DNA from: Karalla daura
Lineage: Eukaryota > Chordata > Actinopteri > Chaetodontiformes > Leiognathidae
Direction: 5' to 3'
DNA: 64,000 nt
NCBI GenBank assembly: GCA_029224185.1
Contig: CM055205.1
Location: 6,182,309 to 6,246,308, forward strand
The notes under the pieces were generated by a model. It was not told where the DNA came from. It saw only the letters and a program-made list of their open reading frames with translations, and searched no databases. The position numbers and the translations under genes are program-made. How positions within the stretch are numbered: the first letter of the stretch is position 1; every line of letters starts with the position of its first letter. Positions 12,449-25,397 of this stretch are shown piece after piece.

Positions 12449-14324
12449 TGGGGCTCCGGGGTGTGGAAATGTCTCGTCTCCAGCCAGCGCACCAGGAGGT
12501 GTAAGTAAAGTAATGGCTACGAGCTGCCTCCTAACATCCCCATCATCGCTGCAGTCAGCATCTGAGCGCGCACGCAAAGCCGCAACCCCAGAGCACTTCC
12601 GTGACACGGGGAAGCCAGCGTTAAAGGCAAGAGCCCGCGGGGGTCACAGGTCGTCTGCTGAGGGACCTGAAATCATGTCAGAATGCACTTATCCCATCCC
12701 GAGCCCCTCGCAGCGCGGCAACCAGATGTGCAGCCCGCCGTGTGCTTTTCATCCGCGGCGGTGCCTTTCAAAAAGTGCAGCTCGGGGGAAACTCTCCCTG
12801 ATATATACCTAGTGGCAAGGTGATGGTCCCTGTCCCTCCTTAATTCAGTCCTTCCAGCCATCCGGGCTGCCTGAGTGCTGGCAGCAGAGCAGTGATGGAT
12901 GACGCAAGGCTCATTAGGATAAGACAACAAAATCAATAGAGCGGGCGCAGAGGTGTCAGTGCCTCAGACACGCCAGTAAAAACCACACGGATAGTCTATT
13001 CACTGGCACTGAAGTGTGTCTGAGTTTTGGTGTTTGTGTGTGTGTGTGTGTGCCTGTGTGCAGCTGTGGACAGGGAGCAGTTACGGGCTGAATGATTGAT
13101 GCTGATGGATGCGGATAATGGATAAACTCAAATATAAGAGCCGCCAATAGGGGGTTTGTTTGTCCACGTTGGAGCATGAGATGAAGAGGAAGATTCAGGT
13201 AGAGTGAGATCTAGAACTGTTTTTTGTTCCCACACAAACGATATCTACTTTAAAGGAATGATGATATTTAAGAAGTTAGTGAAGTCATTCTTCCTCTCCC
13301 GCATATAGGCGTGTTGCCATAAACAGCCCCATTGTCTCAGATGTGTTCTCAGCTCTTATCTCTGACAGGAACTGTCTGTTCCTCTGTCTGGGAACTTCCT
13401 TTATGCTCCGAGGTATATTACCATACAGCATGCTGCAAAAAAGAGCCCGCTGCAAAAATACAAAAGATGCTTTTCATATCGTTTGTGTCAGAACTTCTCC
13501 CCGATTGTGCCTTGTTCCAGGATTATTAGCTCTGATTTTATAAACTTCATGAATCCCTTCAAAGGATGACATTAGAAAATTGGAAACACAAGTTTTCCCT
13601 TATAGAGAGTTAGTTTTTTGTTGCGCAGGTTCGCAATATCCCAGCGATTTCCATTTCCTAATCGGCTTCTGTGTGATTTGGCGAACAATGGTCGGTACAT
13701 TGAATTCGATCATGTGGTTCGCTTCTGAGCGCGGTTCATTCCATTTGATTTCCCCCCGCAGTCCACAAGGTGAGTCTGTCAGCACATGCACAGCAGGCCG
13801 CCCCGACATGCAGCACTGAGAAATATAAACCAATAAGCAAATAACGAACAGATGCTTATTTTATTTACTTGGCAGCTGTACTTTGAAAGACATTCCTCAG
13901 GAAATCTGCTGATAATCACTTACACTCACAAATTTGTCTCCCTTTCTTTTAGTAATTAGCACCAGATATCAAAGCTGCCCCCACCCCCTGTCCTGACAGC
14001 CTCCTTCACACGGTTTGAAATAAAGTTTCACGAGTGAAACCTGAAACCGGGCATAGCGTGGCAGCAGCTTCTTATCTCCAGAAGCTGGTAATGTATGGCT
14101 GCACACTGCCATTGAGGTGCCTTAACTCTTATCTGTTGTTCTTGTAGTCTCTCACACACACACACGCACACTTAAATGTCTAGGGCTGTGTGTGCACGCA
14201 CACAGGCACGCAGGCGGCTCCGGGGCAGGTTGTGGGGGGAAGATAGTTGTTGACAGTTTGCTGTTTGTGGTCTCCTAGTACGCAGCAGATGTCTTCCTGT
14301 GCGAGGCTCTGCAGCTTGCTGTTA

Positions 14325-14425
14325 AAGCCGAGCCGCGATGATCCCCCCCGCTCGCCGAGATGCGGCGCTGCAGACACGCTCGCCGCCGCGCCGCCGCGCC
14401 TCGCTCCACGGCGGCGGTTAACATC
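14325..14425. promoter_or_regulatory. CpG cluster (GCCGCC-rich) of unknown role
   Basis: A short island with repeated GCCGCCGCGCC and CGGCGGCGG lies directly before a repeat-free TAAT-containing stretch (14.44-14.61 kb). No gene was recognised. Confidence 0.3.
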
Positions 14426-14668
14426 GGCCTCTCTCCCCTCTCCACTACTACCCTATTCCCATCCAGATTATGGACTTGAATGACTTTCTCAGTATTAATG
14501 GAATTTCCGAGTAAAGTTCACTCAATGGATCTCCACTCTACTCCCCTAACAGGCCAGTAATTGAATTGAAATCAAATCTAATTGGATTGCTGTAGGAATG
14601 CCACTGAACAGTGCGTCTTTTCCTGGGAAGGGGTCGCACAGCACAGGACATTGTGCGTGCGCGCGCAA

Positions 14669-14768
14669 GTGTGTGTGTGTGTGTGTGTGTATGTGTGTGT
14701 GTGTGTGTGCGAGCGAGTGCAAGCACGTGTGTGTGTGTCTGTGTGTGTGTGTGTGTGTGAGAGAGAGA
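14669..14768 (+). repeat. Compound (GT)n / (GA)n
   Basis: Two GT blocks separated by GCGAGCGAGTGCAAGCAC, ending in GAGAGAGA. Confidence 0.9.
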
Positions 14769-14904
14769 TGGAGACGAGGCGACACTCGGCGATGAATTCG
14801 ATTAGACTAATCATTTTCGCTGGGAAGGGGTTGGGATGTGGCGGCCGGGGCCACAGAGTGGCTGGCTCCCGGAGCGTCAGCGACACGCTGACAGTCAGCA
14901 GGAG

Positions 14905-15031
<127 letters not shown>

Positions 15032-15342
15032 CCCACGCTGCCGACACGGCGCACAACAAACAAGTGAACGCGAACATCCTGTACGAGACACGGTTTGTGC
15101 AGCCGAGCCGTGCGCTAGGAAAACACAGGCTGCTTCTGATCTGGCGTGCGGCACGTCTGCTGAGCCTGGCCCTCGCTATAGTCTGCTCCTCTGGTGTGCA
15201 GCCGGCTCCTCGTGCTCCCTGCTCCCTGCCATCAGCTCTGTGCTGTTCTTCCTTGCAGTCCCATTACTGTGTGCTTTGCACTGGATTTTACACCATCATT
15301 TCTTTATAATACCCTCAATTCCACTACATGCAACTTATGCAC

Positions 15343-15545
<203 letters not shown>

Positions 15546-16291
15546 CTCTAATGCACTGTGCTCTCTTCCTCTCTCTCTCTCCCTGTCTCCTCTTTACAGT
15601 ATTCCTCTCCTTCCTCCTCTCGCCTCTCTAGTCCTCTGTACTTGACTTAACTCTACTCTACCTCTCTTCAGCTGCCTCTCCTCCCCTGTACTTTATTCCA
15701 CGGCACTATTGTTGCGCTGCTCTGCACCCTGCTCATTTCTATTCCACACTACTTCACTCTGCTTTGCTTTGCCTCATCCGTCATCGTTTTATTTCGTTCC
15801 TCTGTACATTTCCACTCGTTCGCACGCCCCGCACACTTTACCCTCTGCTCTACATCTCGTTTTACTCCTCTCTATTCTGCCGTGCTCGGCAACAGACTTC
15901 AGCCGTACTCTGTTCTACTTTAATAACCTCTCCTCCTGTTTATCTGGCTCTGCTTGTTTTTCTTGTTCAGCTTAGTTTCCTCAAATTTGTGGCCTGGCTT
16001 TTGGTTTTGATCATAGCTGTAATGAAAGACCCTGGCTTGATGCACTGATGCCATTGTAACCAGAGTCGCCTATGATGCCACATTTGTTATGACTGGGACT
16101 TTGGGGTGGGGCCTGATAGGCATCCAGGGAAATGTAATTACCCCAAGACAGCATGCTCTTTGTCTCTATTATCCTCACCTCTATCTCATGTTGTTGAATT
16201 GATCTACAAATCTATCTTAAAACATATGCATAGTTGTCTTTCTTATGTACTGTACCTGAACGTTTTCTTTTTTTTTATTATTGTTTCACAG

Positions 16292-16373
16292 GAAGGTCAG
16301 ATGAGGAGCTGTGCAGTCTTCTCCAGGTCTTCTAAAGGGCTCTCCAGCATGGCTGGAGAGTCTGTAACAGCCA
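16292..16373 (+). other. Isolated exon-like segment with strong splice signals
   Basis: The 82-base segment is flanked by a long T-rich tract ending TTGTTTCACAG and by a perfect GTAAGTG donor at 16,374. It is open in the frame reading EGQMRSCAVFSRSSKG, which matches no family I know. No partner exon was identified. It may be an internal exon of a non-coding RNA, or chance. Confidence 0.25.
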
Positions 16374-16795
16374 GTAAGTGTGTGAAAACATCTTCAACAC
16401 ATTTCGCTCTGTTAGAGTGCACAACAATGTATCTCTTGAATGCAAATCACGGAGCAATGGGGAATTTCATGAAAACATGAAAACCGTCACATTGTGTGCT
16501 CCACATCAAACATCAGTTTGTCAGATTAGGAAGTTCAGGTAGGTCTCTCGACTCATTATTTGGAAAGAATACCGTCCAATTTTAATCAGCGTCCAGCCAG
16601 GGGAGTTAGGGGCATCCCAAGGGTCTATATTGTACATGAAGACTTGATTTTGCCCAAGGTTGTTCACTAGATATGAGTAGTTCCAACTTTTTTTCCCCCC
16701 TTCACGTCTTTTTTCTCATTAGAACTCGTTTCGGACTTCATTTTAGCTGTAGGGTCCAACAGGACTCCAATTAGATGGACCGCAGAATTAATGAA

Positions 16796-16868
16796 GTCTC
16801 TCTCTCCCTCTCTCTCTCTCTCTCCCTCCCTCTCTCCCTCCCTTACTCTCTCTCCTCCTCCTCTTCCC
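16796..16868 (+). repeat. Imperfect (CT)n / CCTC tract
   Basis: Polypyrimidine run with CCTCC interruptions. Confidence 0.85.
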
Positions 16869-17357
16869 TTGCTCTATTTATCCCAGTGCTCAGGGGGACA
16901 CTCGGTCTGGATTCAGTCAGTGTGGCGGCGTTTCTTCTCTTACTAAATTAAATATGTGTAATTGATGGTTTCATAAACAGAACTAACCTTGCCAGCAGCG
17001 ATCGGGAGCTGCCGCTGAGGAGGTCCGTGTGAATATGTATTGTGTCAGAGAGGAGCCGCAAACTATCCGCAAGTCCTCGGGTCCTTCTCTGGCGGCAAGA
17101 GGCAGAGGGAGGAGGGGAGCGAGCTGCACGCATCGAGATATTGACTAGCACAGTTTCTCGCCTTCGCGGGCGTAACACATGACATAATGTCTCCTGCAGA
17201 CCGCCTGAGCTGAAGGCAGACAGCATTGTTCTTGGGTAAATTCTCACTTACAGGATGTTCTCTCTTTCGTTCTCACTCTGCCTGTCTGGCGCTCATTGTG
17301 CTTTCTTTATCTTGCTTCTCACCACTACGAAACTATGAGGAGATGAAAGCATATAGG

Positions 17358-17434
17358 TATATATATATATATATATATATAAAGAGAGAGAGAGAGAGAA
17401 AGAGAGAGAGACAGAGAAAGAGAGAGAGAGAGAT
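17358..17434 (+). repeat. Compound (TA)n-(AG)n
   Basis: About 12 TA units directly followed by about 25 imperfect AG units. Confidence 0.93.
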
Positions 17435-18279
17435 AAAGGCTGTTCAACAGAAATGTCAGACACGAAGCAGTGTAAAGTGAGCATTTACAGCTGTCTTGTG
17501 GGAAAACAAACAGCCCGACAACAAGAACAACAAGACGTGTGTCACTAAAGCACGTGCTAGAGGACACGTTCAGCTTCAGCTTTTAACTGTAAACACGCTC
17601 CCTCTCTGTGGTCGTTGTACTGCAGTGTGCAGGTTATCCAGCATCTGTACCACCATGGCAGTAAAACATTTTCTGCTGACTAGATCTTAAGTGGTTGCAA
17701 AGCAGACAGAGTGAAGCACACTCACCACACCATGTGTTTTTAAGATGACTTCGATGTCTTTTCACAGTTTGCCCTCGGGTTTTGACAATACAGCAATGTC
17801 ACAGTGATCTTAAAAGTGCAAATCCCAGATTTCCCACAGTACATGTACATCCCAGAAGACCTGAAGATTTAAAGAGGATGGGCTCATCCAATTTGTAAAC
17901 TTACCCTGCACTCATTGAGTTTATTTATTTGTGGTTTCGGCCACTTGAGGGCAGCGCATGAAGCTGTGAATGCCACATTGATGTGATAATGAGCTTTGAA
18001 ATTATCCATGAGACAGAAATAAACATTAACATTCATCCAGGGCCTTGTTTTACTGTATTCACTTTATTTGTATCTCTGGTTTCAGTTTCAACAAGCATCT
18101 GAGGGAGACGTCTGGTTCTTTGGAGGTCACATAGCGTCAGGAAGCCGCCTACTTTGCCCGTTTATCCTGAAAAGAGTATAGTGTAGTGAGCTTTTTGCGG
18201 GAAATAGCTTCCTGCTGCTGCTAGAAATGTCAATGATAGTGAGAGTGATCCTAAATCAGTAAACTCCAGCCATCTGGCC

Positions 18280-18540
18280 ATGCATTCATCCATTATCTTA
18301 CGTCTAGCATGTGAAGCTTTGAACGCGGCCTCAAATCTCTCTATGTAGACATGGAAAATGCAACACTAGTGTTCGCAGTAAGTTAAACAGGGCCTGCAAT
18401 CCAATCCAGTCTCCAATTCACCCCAAACCAAACCATAGTGCCTGGAGAAAAGTAACACAGAGAAGCTCTCATTTTAAACCGAAAACATTGTTGCTGTGAG
18501 GCAACTGTGCTATCCACTGATTCACTATGTCGCCTACCAG
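18280..18540 (-). mobile_element. Degenerate copy of ATGG-tailed teleost dispersed repeat
   Basis: It shows TTCATCCATTATCTTA at one end, CCAGTCTCCAATTCACC in the middle and TTGCTGTGAGGCAACTGTGC at the other end, in the same order as the better copy near 1.6 kb. Internal parts are lost. Confidence 0.65.
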
Positions 18541-19736
18541 TTACCTCCTGAAAAGTAAAACAAAAAGAAAGATTTTTTTATGTTCGATGCAGGTAAGATT
18601 TGTCATAATACAAAATAGTTTCTTTAAGTGTACATGTGAATCTGTCGATTAGAGCACGTGTCCTCTTCTTAAGTATGTGTTGCTGATGTAGCGAGTTGGG
18701 ATCCCTCCATATTGTTTATTGTTTTTACTTTGTGATTTCCTTCCTCTTCATGAAATGAAACTACAGTTACACTACAGTTACATTTGCCTGGACTGAAAAG
18801 GGGATTTGAAACTTTTTTTTTTTTAATGCAACCATGCTTTCTGTGGGTTTATACCTCATAAATATCTAACTTAATGTCCTGCCTTCATGCAAAATGCCAC
18901 AAATGTTTGCTCCCACCTACAAGGGCAATAAGACGTCACCCTACATGGCCGCAGCATAATAAATGCATAAAAAAGCTTATACACATTTTTCCTGCAGTCC
19001 CACTATCAATAACACAGACATATCCATTAGTGGTAGAGAGTCTAGTCTGGGGCAAACACTCCCTCTAGCATTTAAACAAACCTCCGCTGGGACTCATTCT
19101 CCCAGACTCCCCTGGGGCGGGGACACACCAGTGCCAGACCATACCGTACTGCTGGGATCTGTCTCCTTCACGCCTGCAGTGCTCGTAGAGGCGGAGAGGC
19201 AGAGAGACGCACAAAGACAGAAAGAAGAGAGAGGAACAACACACATCAGGGAGCACACTCGTTTCCGCCGCCGCTGTGTTTGCCTAGAACCGCTCGGCTG
19301 GGGTCGGGATATTCAAATTAATGGATGAGAGTGAGGGAAGTGAAAGATGAAAAATGTGCTGGGAGAGGCTCTGACTTTGAGTAATGCTGGTAATTGGAGG
19401 GAAACATATAGAAATGCAGCGGGCATGTATTAGCAAATGAATGTGGAAAGGGAAAAAAAAAAAAGCCCTTCCCGGTGCATGTCTCATTACTTATTGCATC
19501 TTTGTAGTTGGGACAAAGAAAAGCTGCAGTGCAAACACAAAATTGTCCCCACAATGCAATGCTTTGGAACCCGAGAATGGAGCAGGCTGCTGGTGGCTTG
19601 TCAATTTATCAAGTGTGTTAAAGCTGCAGTGCACCTGATATCTTCTGTTAGAGGGTTCCGATCTTATAGCCCTGTCTGATTTATCTGCTGTCTGCTTTCA
19701 CCACTCTCCTGTGTGTTTAGGTGCTAATTAGAGTAC

Positions 19737-19887
<151 letters not shown>

Positions 19888-20248
19888 TCACAGGTGATGT
19901 GGACCCTGTTTTATCACAAGAGAAAAGTGGGTGTTGCACCAAAAGAAGGCCTTAAATTACGGGTGACATCTCAAACAAGGCTCACCCACACACACACACA
20001 CACACACAGACACACAGTCTGCTGGGCTGTCTATATACTGTACACCGACACACACATACAGTATAGCACTCTGTGGGACAAATGAAGTGTTCCTCTACCG
20101 GCCAAAAACAATCTTGACTCTTCTCTCTTATCATTTTTCTTTCAATTTTTTCAGGATCCACTCCAGGGCTGGTTCCATTTGTCTTTTCATCCCTCACTTA
20201 CAGACCCCCACCCTTCCCCATCAACTGGCCCCCACCCAGCAGCCCCCA

Positions 20249-20286
20249 CCCTACCCTACCCTACCCTACCCTACCCTACCCTACCC
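20249..20286 (+). repeat. (CCCTA)n telomere-like pentamer
   Basis: Seven perfect CCCTA units in C-rich surroundings. It is one base shorter than the telomeric hexamer and in the same orientation as the array at the window end. Confidence 0.9.
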
Positions 20287-20500
20287 TGCCCCACCCCCCA
20301 CCCTGCCCTCCACGCTCCGCGCCCCCTGTGCTCGCCACAGCTCAGTATGTGCAGTAATCCCAATGCCTCGGAGGGAGAGCTCTGCCGCCGAATCACTCCA
20401 TAAATGTATGAGTGTCCAAAATGAAGAGGAGCTGAGAAATGTGTGGGCAGCAGGCTGGGAAGCATGTCCAAGCTTACTAACAGGATGGGTGGGTGTGGGA

Positions 20501-20521
20501 GGGGGGGGGGGGGGGGGGGGG
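20501..20521 (+). repeat. Poly-G run, 21 bases
   Basis: Uninterrupted G homopolymer after GGGTGGGTGTGGGA. Confidence 0.9.
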
Positions 20522-21359
20522 ACGTGGGCGGGGTGCTGCTGTAAAGTGGCTGAGTGGGTGGTGTGGGGTGTTACAGGGGGATGGGAGATGGAAGGAGACC
20601 CCTATGAAATGTCCATCTTGACAGATGGGGGTCAGTCTCAGCACCAAGGAGTTTTTTTTTTGTTGTTTTGTTTTTTGGGGGGTTTTTTTGGAATATTTAT
20701 TTTCAGAGATGGATAAACTGTGAGCATGATTTAAGCCTTCATCTCAGTGTTATTTTTGGGTTTTTTTTTTTGGTCCTCATTCTATTTTTCTAAGCTCAGA
20801 GCCATGTTCAACAGTTTACTCCCTCACGATTTTAGTCACCTTCCACCTAAAAATGGGTTTTCCTTATTGTTGCCTCACTTGGACGCCCAGGTTTCAGAAA
20901 TATGATGTGCGGAGTTTTCTGTGTCCTGCAGTTCAACTTCTGACACACAGCATGTTGCCATGTTCAGAGATTCTGGATTTACCAATGAGGAAGAAATGCT
21001 CTTTAAAGAAATTTCTGCTGATTTTTTTTCTTTATGGAATTACCATATCAGACACTTATCGTGATTCAAAGGAGGGTATTTTTAGCAGTCTTCAAATATT
21101 TCTGAGGATGATCTTGAAAGGATCAGTCTTATGGCAACTATTACATCGTTAAGTGTAGGGAAAGGCCGTGCCTGTGGCCGTTGCAGTATGATTAGGTTTG
21201 GGAACTAAAGTGCTTGGTTGAGGTTAGAGTTGTGGTTATGGCAAATGAAATGCTGAAATGCCACTCCGGGTGGTAGTGATATCACCTGAGTCCAGTTCTT
21301 ATCAAAAAAAAAAAACTGCCAAAGCTACCAAAATGTTGTTATTTTTAATTTTATATGTT

Positions 21360-21540
21360 GGCTGACAGTTCGGCCTGGTGAACAGTGCTGTTGCCTCACA
21401 GCAAACAGGTGCCCGTTCCTAATCCCAGTTAGACTGAGGGCCTGGAGTGGATCTCGTTGTGAGTTTTCTCCCAGTACTGCGGCATCCTCCCACAGTCAAA
21501 TAACATGCATGTTTAGTCCAATTGGAGATTCTAAATTGCG

Positions 21541-21571
<31 letters not shown>

Positions 21572-21680
21572 TGTATGAGAGTGAAAGGTGTGTGCCCTGA
21601 GACTTGACTGGAGAATTGTAGAATTGTCTTATTCTCTGCTGTTTCCCTATAGTATGTGCAAAAGGGTAGGATAATGGATG
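21360..21680 (+). mobile_element. Copy of ATGG-tailed teleost dispersed repeat interrupted by a poly-G run
   Basis: On the plus strand: GTGCTGTTGCCTCACAGC, GTGAGTTTTCTCCCAGTACT, CATCCTCCCACAGTC, ACATGCATGTTTAG, AATTGGAGATTCTAAATTG, then a run of 29 G in place of the usual continuation, and a degraded end with ATAATGGATGGA. Block order matches the other copies. Confidence 0.75.
21543..21571 (+). repeat. Poly-G run, 29 bases
   Basis: Longest G homopolymer in the window. It sits inside the dispersed repeat at 21.36-21.68 kb. Confidence 0.92.
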
Positions 21681-24580
21681 GATTTTCTACAAGGTGCCTC
21701 CTCTGGTTCTGTTGCTGCTTCCAACCATGCGGCTTCAATCAGTTTCCACTTTCCCCAAACTCCTCCATTCTGTGTTGCTTCAGTTCTCACTTCAGAAGGA
21801 TGCTTAGGAGCCACATGTGAACTCATTCGGATAGTTCGATTATTCACATCGATTTGGATTGGGTCGATATGTATTAATAATAATAGTTCAAGAGGGAAAT
21901 CATAGGAGCACATGTGGAAATCCATAAGCGTTGGATGCCACGGATCAATAAAGCATATGCGGCTCGGGTTGAGAAGAAGAAGAGACTTGTTGAGCTGCAC
22001 TTTAATGTTGAAAATCTTGAATTATGGAGGGTCAAGCCGGGCAGGAAGCTGAGCCCGAGGAGTGCTTCACAGACGGTTTGTGTGTGTTTATTCCTCCCCT
22101 GACGTTTCTCTCTCTCGCTCTCTCTCTTTTTCAGTCTCCATCCTCCTTGTCCTCTACTCGTCCTCTCTCTCTCCTGTACCTCGGTCCTTGTGGAATGATG
22201 CACATTCGTTCCCCCTGTCACATCTTCACCTATTTCTCTCGGTTTTCTGTCCCTTCCTCAGCCCCCACCCCTCCCTTTCTCTCCTCTCTCCCTCGATGAC
22301 TTTAAATGACCACGGGGAAAGTTATTTGGAGTTCAGGCAGAGTTCAGACGAAGATCCGGTAGCCCCCCCACCCACTCCCTCCCCCTCATCTACGTTGACA
22401 CGTGAAAGTCTCCCCTGGCTTCCTCCTGACACGGGATCAACCCCACAGCTCGGAGCTCCCAGCCTGGCAGTCGTAATTCAGTCCTCGGTGCCTCAGTCTC
22501 TGCGTTTGATCAGACGAGCCGCTGCGTCTGCGTTAGACATTGGGCTCACTGTCGTTTAATGGCGTTTTCTCTGGCTTTGTAGCGAGGATGGATTATGAGA
22601 CAATGGGCCCACGAGCAACATGTAAAGATCCCCCCATCTCCTACAAATGACATTGCAGTTGGAGTAGGAGTTTCATGTCTCCTATTTTCCATCTCTTTTC
22701 AACTGTTTTATGTGTGCTTATGCAAATCTGGTCTCTGTACTCACTTTAGGTCATTTCACAGCTGTTGCTCGTGTCTCTCTCTCTCTCTATCTTATATCTC
22801 TTTTGGGGATATTTTGCAGCCGCGGCAGAACTCTGAGGCGCTGCTGTCAGTTGAAAAACTGCTACAAGGAAAAAAAGAAAGTATTTTGTTGATGTTTGAG
22901 ACGAGCAGACGCTGTCTGACTCTTGTCCAAAGTTTACAGAACTACTCCGTGCTCTCTACAGATATTTTATTAAACACCCCCAGAAAACCATAAAAAGAAC
23001 GCTTGACATGCAGGTTTATTTTCTTACAGTCGCTTCACTGTCAAAACCAAATAGCTCAACCAGCGCGACTGTGTCTGATGAAATGTAACTCGGTGTGCTG
23101 CACAGATGTGATTTAAAGAAACCGATAAATAGAAACAAATATTAAACTAGGTTTGGCTGAAAGGCACCAAATATAATAAAGAAAAAATAGAATTAGGAGC
23201 CCAAATATGTCACCAACAAAGAGTTACTTCAAACAGTAGTCCTGGTCCAGGGACCCTCACGACCCCTACACTGGACCCCGCATGCTTGTCATTATGGCCT
23301 CATCAGGAATAGGCATAAACTGCTCTCTAATGAAACTTTATGTTGCTGACGTGCTGACAACACGAGCTAATATACAGTAACTATGCATAACATGATCTGT
23401 TGCTCAGTAGAACAACACCACAATGGGGTAAGTCATGTGTGTAATTGAAGAGCCTGCGTCTCAGCCTGTTATGAGGGGCCCGAGCGGCCGTCACTCACAG
23501 CTCACCCTTGCCTCCTAGTGGTCAGACAGGCGGTTGCATGTCTGGGATGGAGCTCGGACTGGAGGATGAGAAATGTGTGTTTGCTTGTGTCAGTGCTTGT
23601 GTGTGTGTGTGTGTGTGTGTTGCTGCCAGAGGCCCGTCCAGCCCATGTGCGTCCTGAAATCTGCCTGACATGCACAAGGCCCCCAGTGACTCTCTGCTAT
23701 TAGGCCCATTAGGCAGTTCGGGACGGGCCTGGAATTTTCATTAGCTCAAGTGAATGAGTGCGTGTGCTCGTAGGCGCGCGCATGTGTGTGTGTGTGTGTG
23801 TGTGTGTGATGAGTATGTAATCTGTCTGACACCAGCCGGGCCAAGAGGGAGCAACACTCGAGGGATAACTCACAGGACAGAGAGAGCAAGCGGCTGCGCA
23901 GTGTCGGTCTTTGATTTATTTTTCCAGTTGCTCTGTGGTATCACGCCGTGGATGCTGACAGATCTGAGGCGTATCCGTCTGTTCCGAACCTGCCGCGCCC
24001 CGACCGTGGATGTTAAACTCGGCGTAACTTTATTCGCCGCATTTCTTATTCAAGTCAGGCCTCTAATTCCACAACACGCTCTCCTCTCTCGGCCATATCG
24101 TCCCATTCCTTACTCATTTGTTGCCCCTCTATCATATCACAGTGCATTTCCCAAGCAATAAACGGAGGCACTCTTCTGTAGAAATGTATTTATCTTTCAC
24201 ATAAACTCCATTCCGGCTCCACCGGTCTCTCTCCAGTAGCTCTCGCTGGCACTTAATTTCTATTAATGGTTCTACAACTGGCGCTCGAATCCAATCCAGC
24301 GCTAGTCAGGGAGTGGAGGGAGCACACATGTGGAAATATGCATAGGCAATTATCCTCTGTAATGTGCATGGCCTCGGCTGCTAATGCATCTGTGCTCATT
24401 GTGTGTTGCAGGCAACATTGTGAATCGGTGGCTGCGCGCATGCATACATTAACTGTGATGTCATGCGGAGGGTGCAAAGTACGTACGTGAGTGTGATATT
24501 AGTCAGGTCACATAATTGCTAGCGGTGGAGACGCTTTCTTGACAAACAAACGCAAAGATGGGTCGCATGCTGACACTGAG

Positions 24581-24581
<1 letters not shown>

Positions 24582-24627
<46 letters not shown>
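24582..24627 (+). repeat. (CA)n microsatellite
   Basis: Perfect CA run of about 22 units. Confidence 0.95.
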
Positions 24628-24628
<1 letters not shown>

Positions 24629-25340
24629 GGTATCTATCAGTGCAGCACAGCAGCAAACCAGCTTGCGATAATAATCATCATCAGCATTGTCCGCTGAGTA
24701 GCTTGTAAAGCCTTGTCTTTTTTTTTTGATAGCAACAGTGTCCCCGCTTGCTGTGCTCGTCGCTCATGGAGAGTCCTCCAGTATCTGCTCAGCTGTCAGC
24801 TGGTTATAGATTTAACGCAGCTCGCTGGGACAGTGACAGGAGGCCAATAACAGGCTCCCGGGCTTGTAAAGCCTCCATCTGCAGAGGAAACACAGAGCAA
24901 ATAAAGCCGGAGGAGCCGACACACGCGCAACCCTATTAGAGCTGCTGTAATGACACTGCCGAATGTGTCCGCGCACACCAAGGTGTGTTAAAGTTTTATA
25001 GTGTGAGGTCAGTGATGAGGTGGGCTCAGATATGATGGGATGAGGCCTAATAGGGTGTTTTATAGATTCCCTGTGTGTAATTGTGTGTTCCTGTGTGTGT
25101 GACGGCTGTCTGTGTGTTTGTTTGTCTGGGGGCACATGTGAATAAATATTTCTTATAGATTCATGGCCTGTGTGTGTGTGTGTGTGTATGTGTGTGTGTC
25201 CTCAAGGGTACAGTTATGTGTTGCTGTCATACCTATATCAAAAGTCAAAATATCAGATTTCTTCAGTTCACTCAAATGTTATGGATGGGAGTCAACCTCC
25301 TTGGATCACACCTTCTGCTTGTGAATATTCTCAGAGACAA

Positions 25341-25342
<2 letters not shown>

Positions 25343-25395
<53 letters not shown>

Positions 25396-25397
25396 GC
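25343..25397 (+). repeat. Compound (CT)n-(CA)n
   Basis: About 16 CT units followed by about 10 CA units. A GT run lies 150 bases upstream at 25,169-25,198. Confidence 0.93.

Larger units (their letters stand above)
5561..14320. other. Non-coding flank with CpG patches and microsatellites
   Basis: A GC-rich patch at 5.56-5.66 kb, an acceptor-like CTTGGCTCTTGCAG at 5,801, the CpG patch at 7.0-7.2 kb and another CpG-containing stretch at 12.19-12.32 kb stand out. Otherwise only GT/CA runs and unique AT-balanced DNA are seen. No gene was recognised. Confidence 0.55.

Noticed and set aside
20638..20660. Partial RE1/NRSE-like CAGCACCAAGGA
   Set aside because: Only the left half of the element matches. 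The right half is a T run.
20087..20716. 209-codon plus-strand frame
   Set aside because: It crosses the CCCTA repeat and a 21-base poly-G run. The composition is Pro/Gly low complexity with no recognisable motif.
22062..22559. 165-codon plus-strand frame, Ser/Pro-rich
   Set aside because: Pyrimidine-rich sequence keeps the frame open. No domain, no splice support, no start context.
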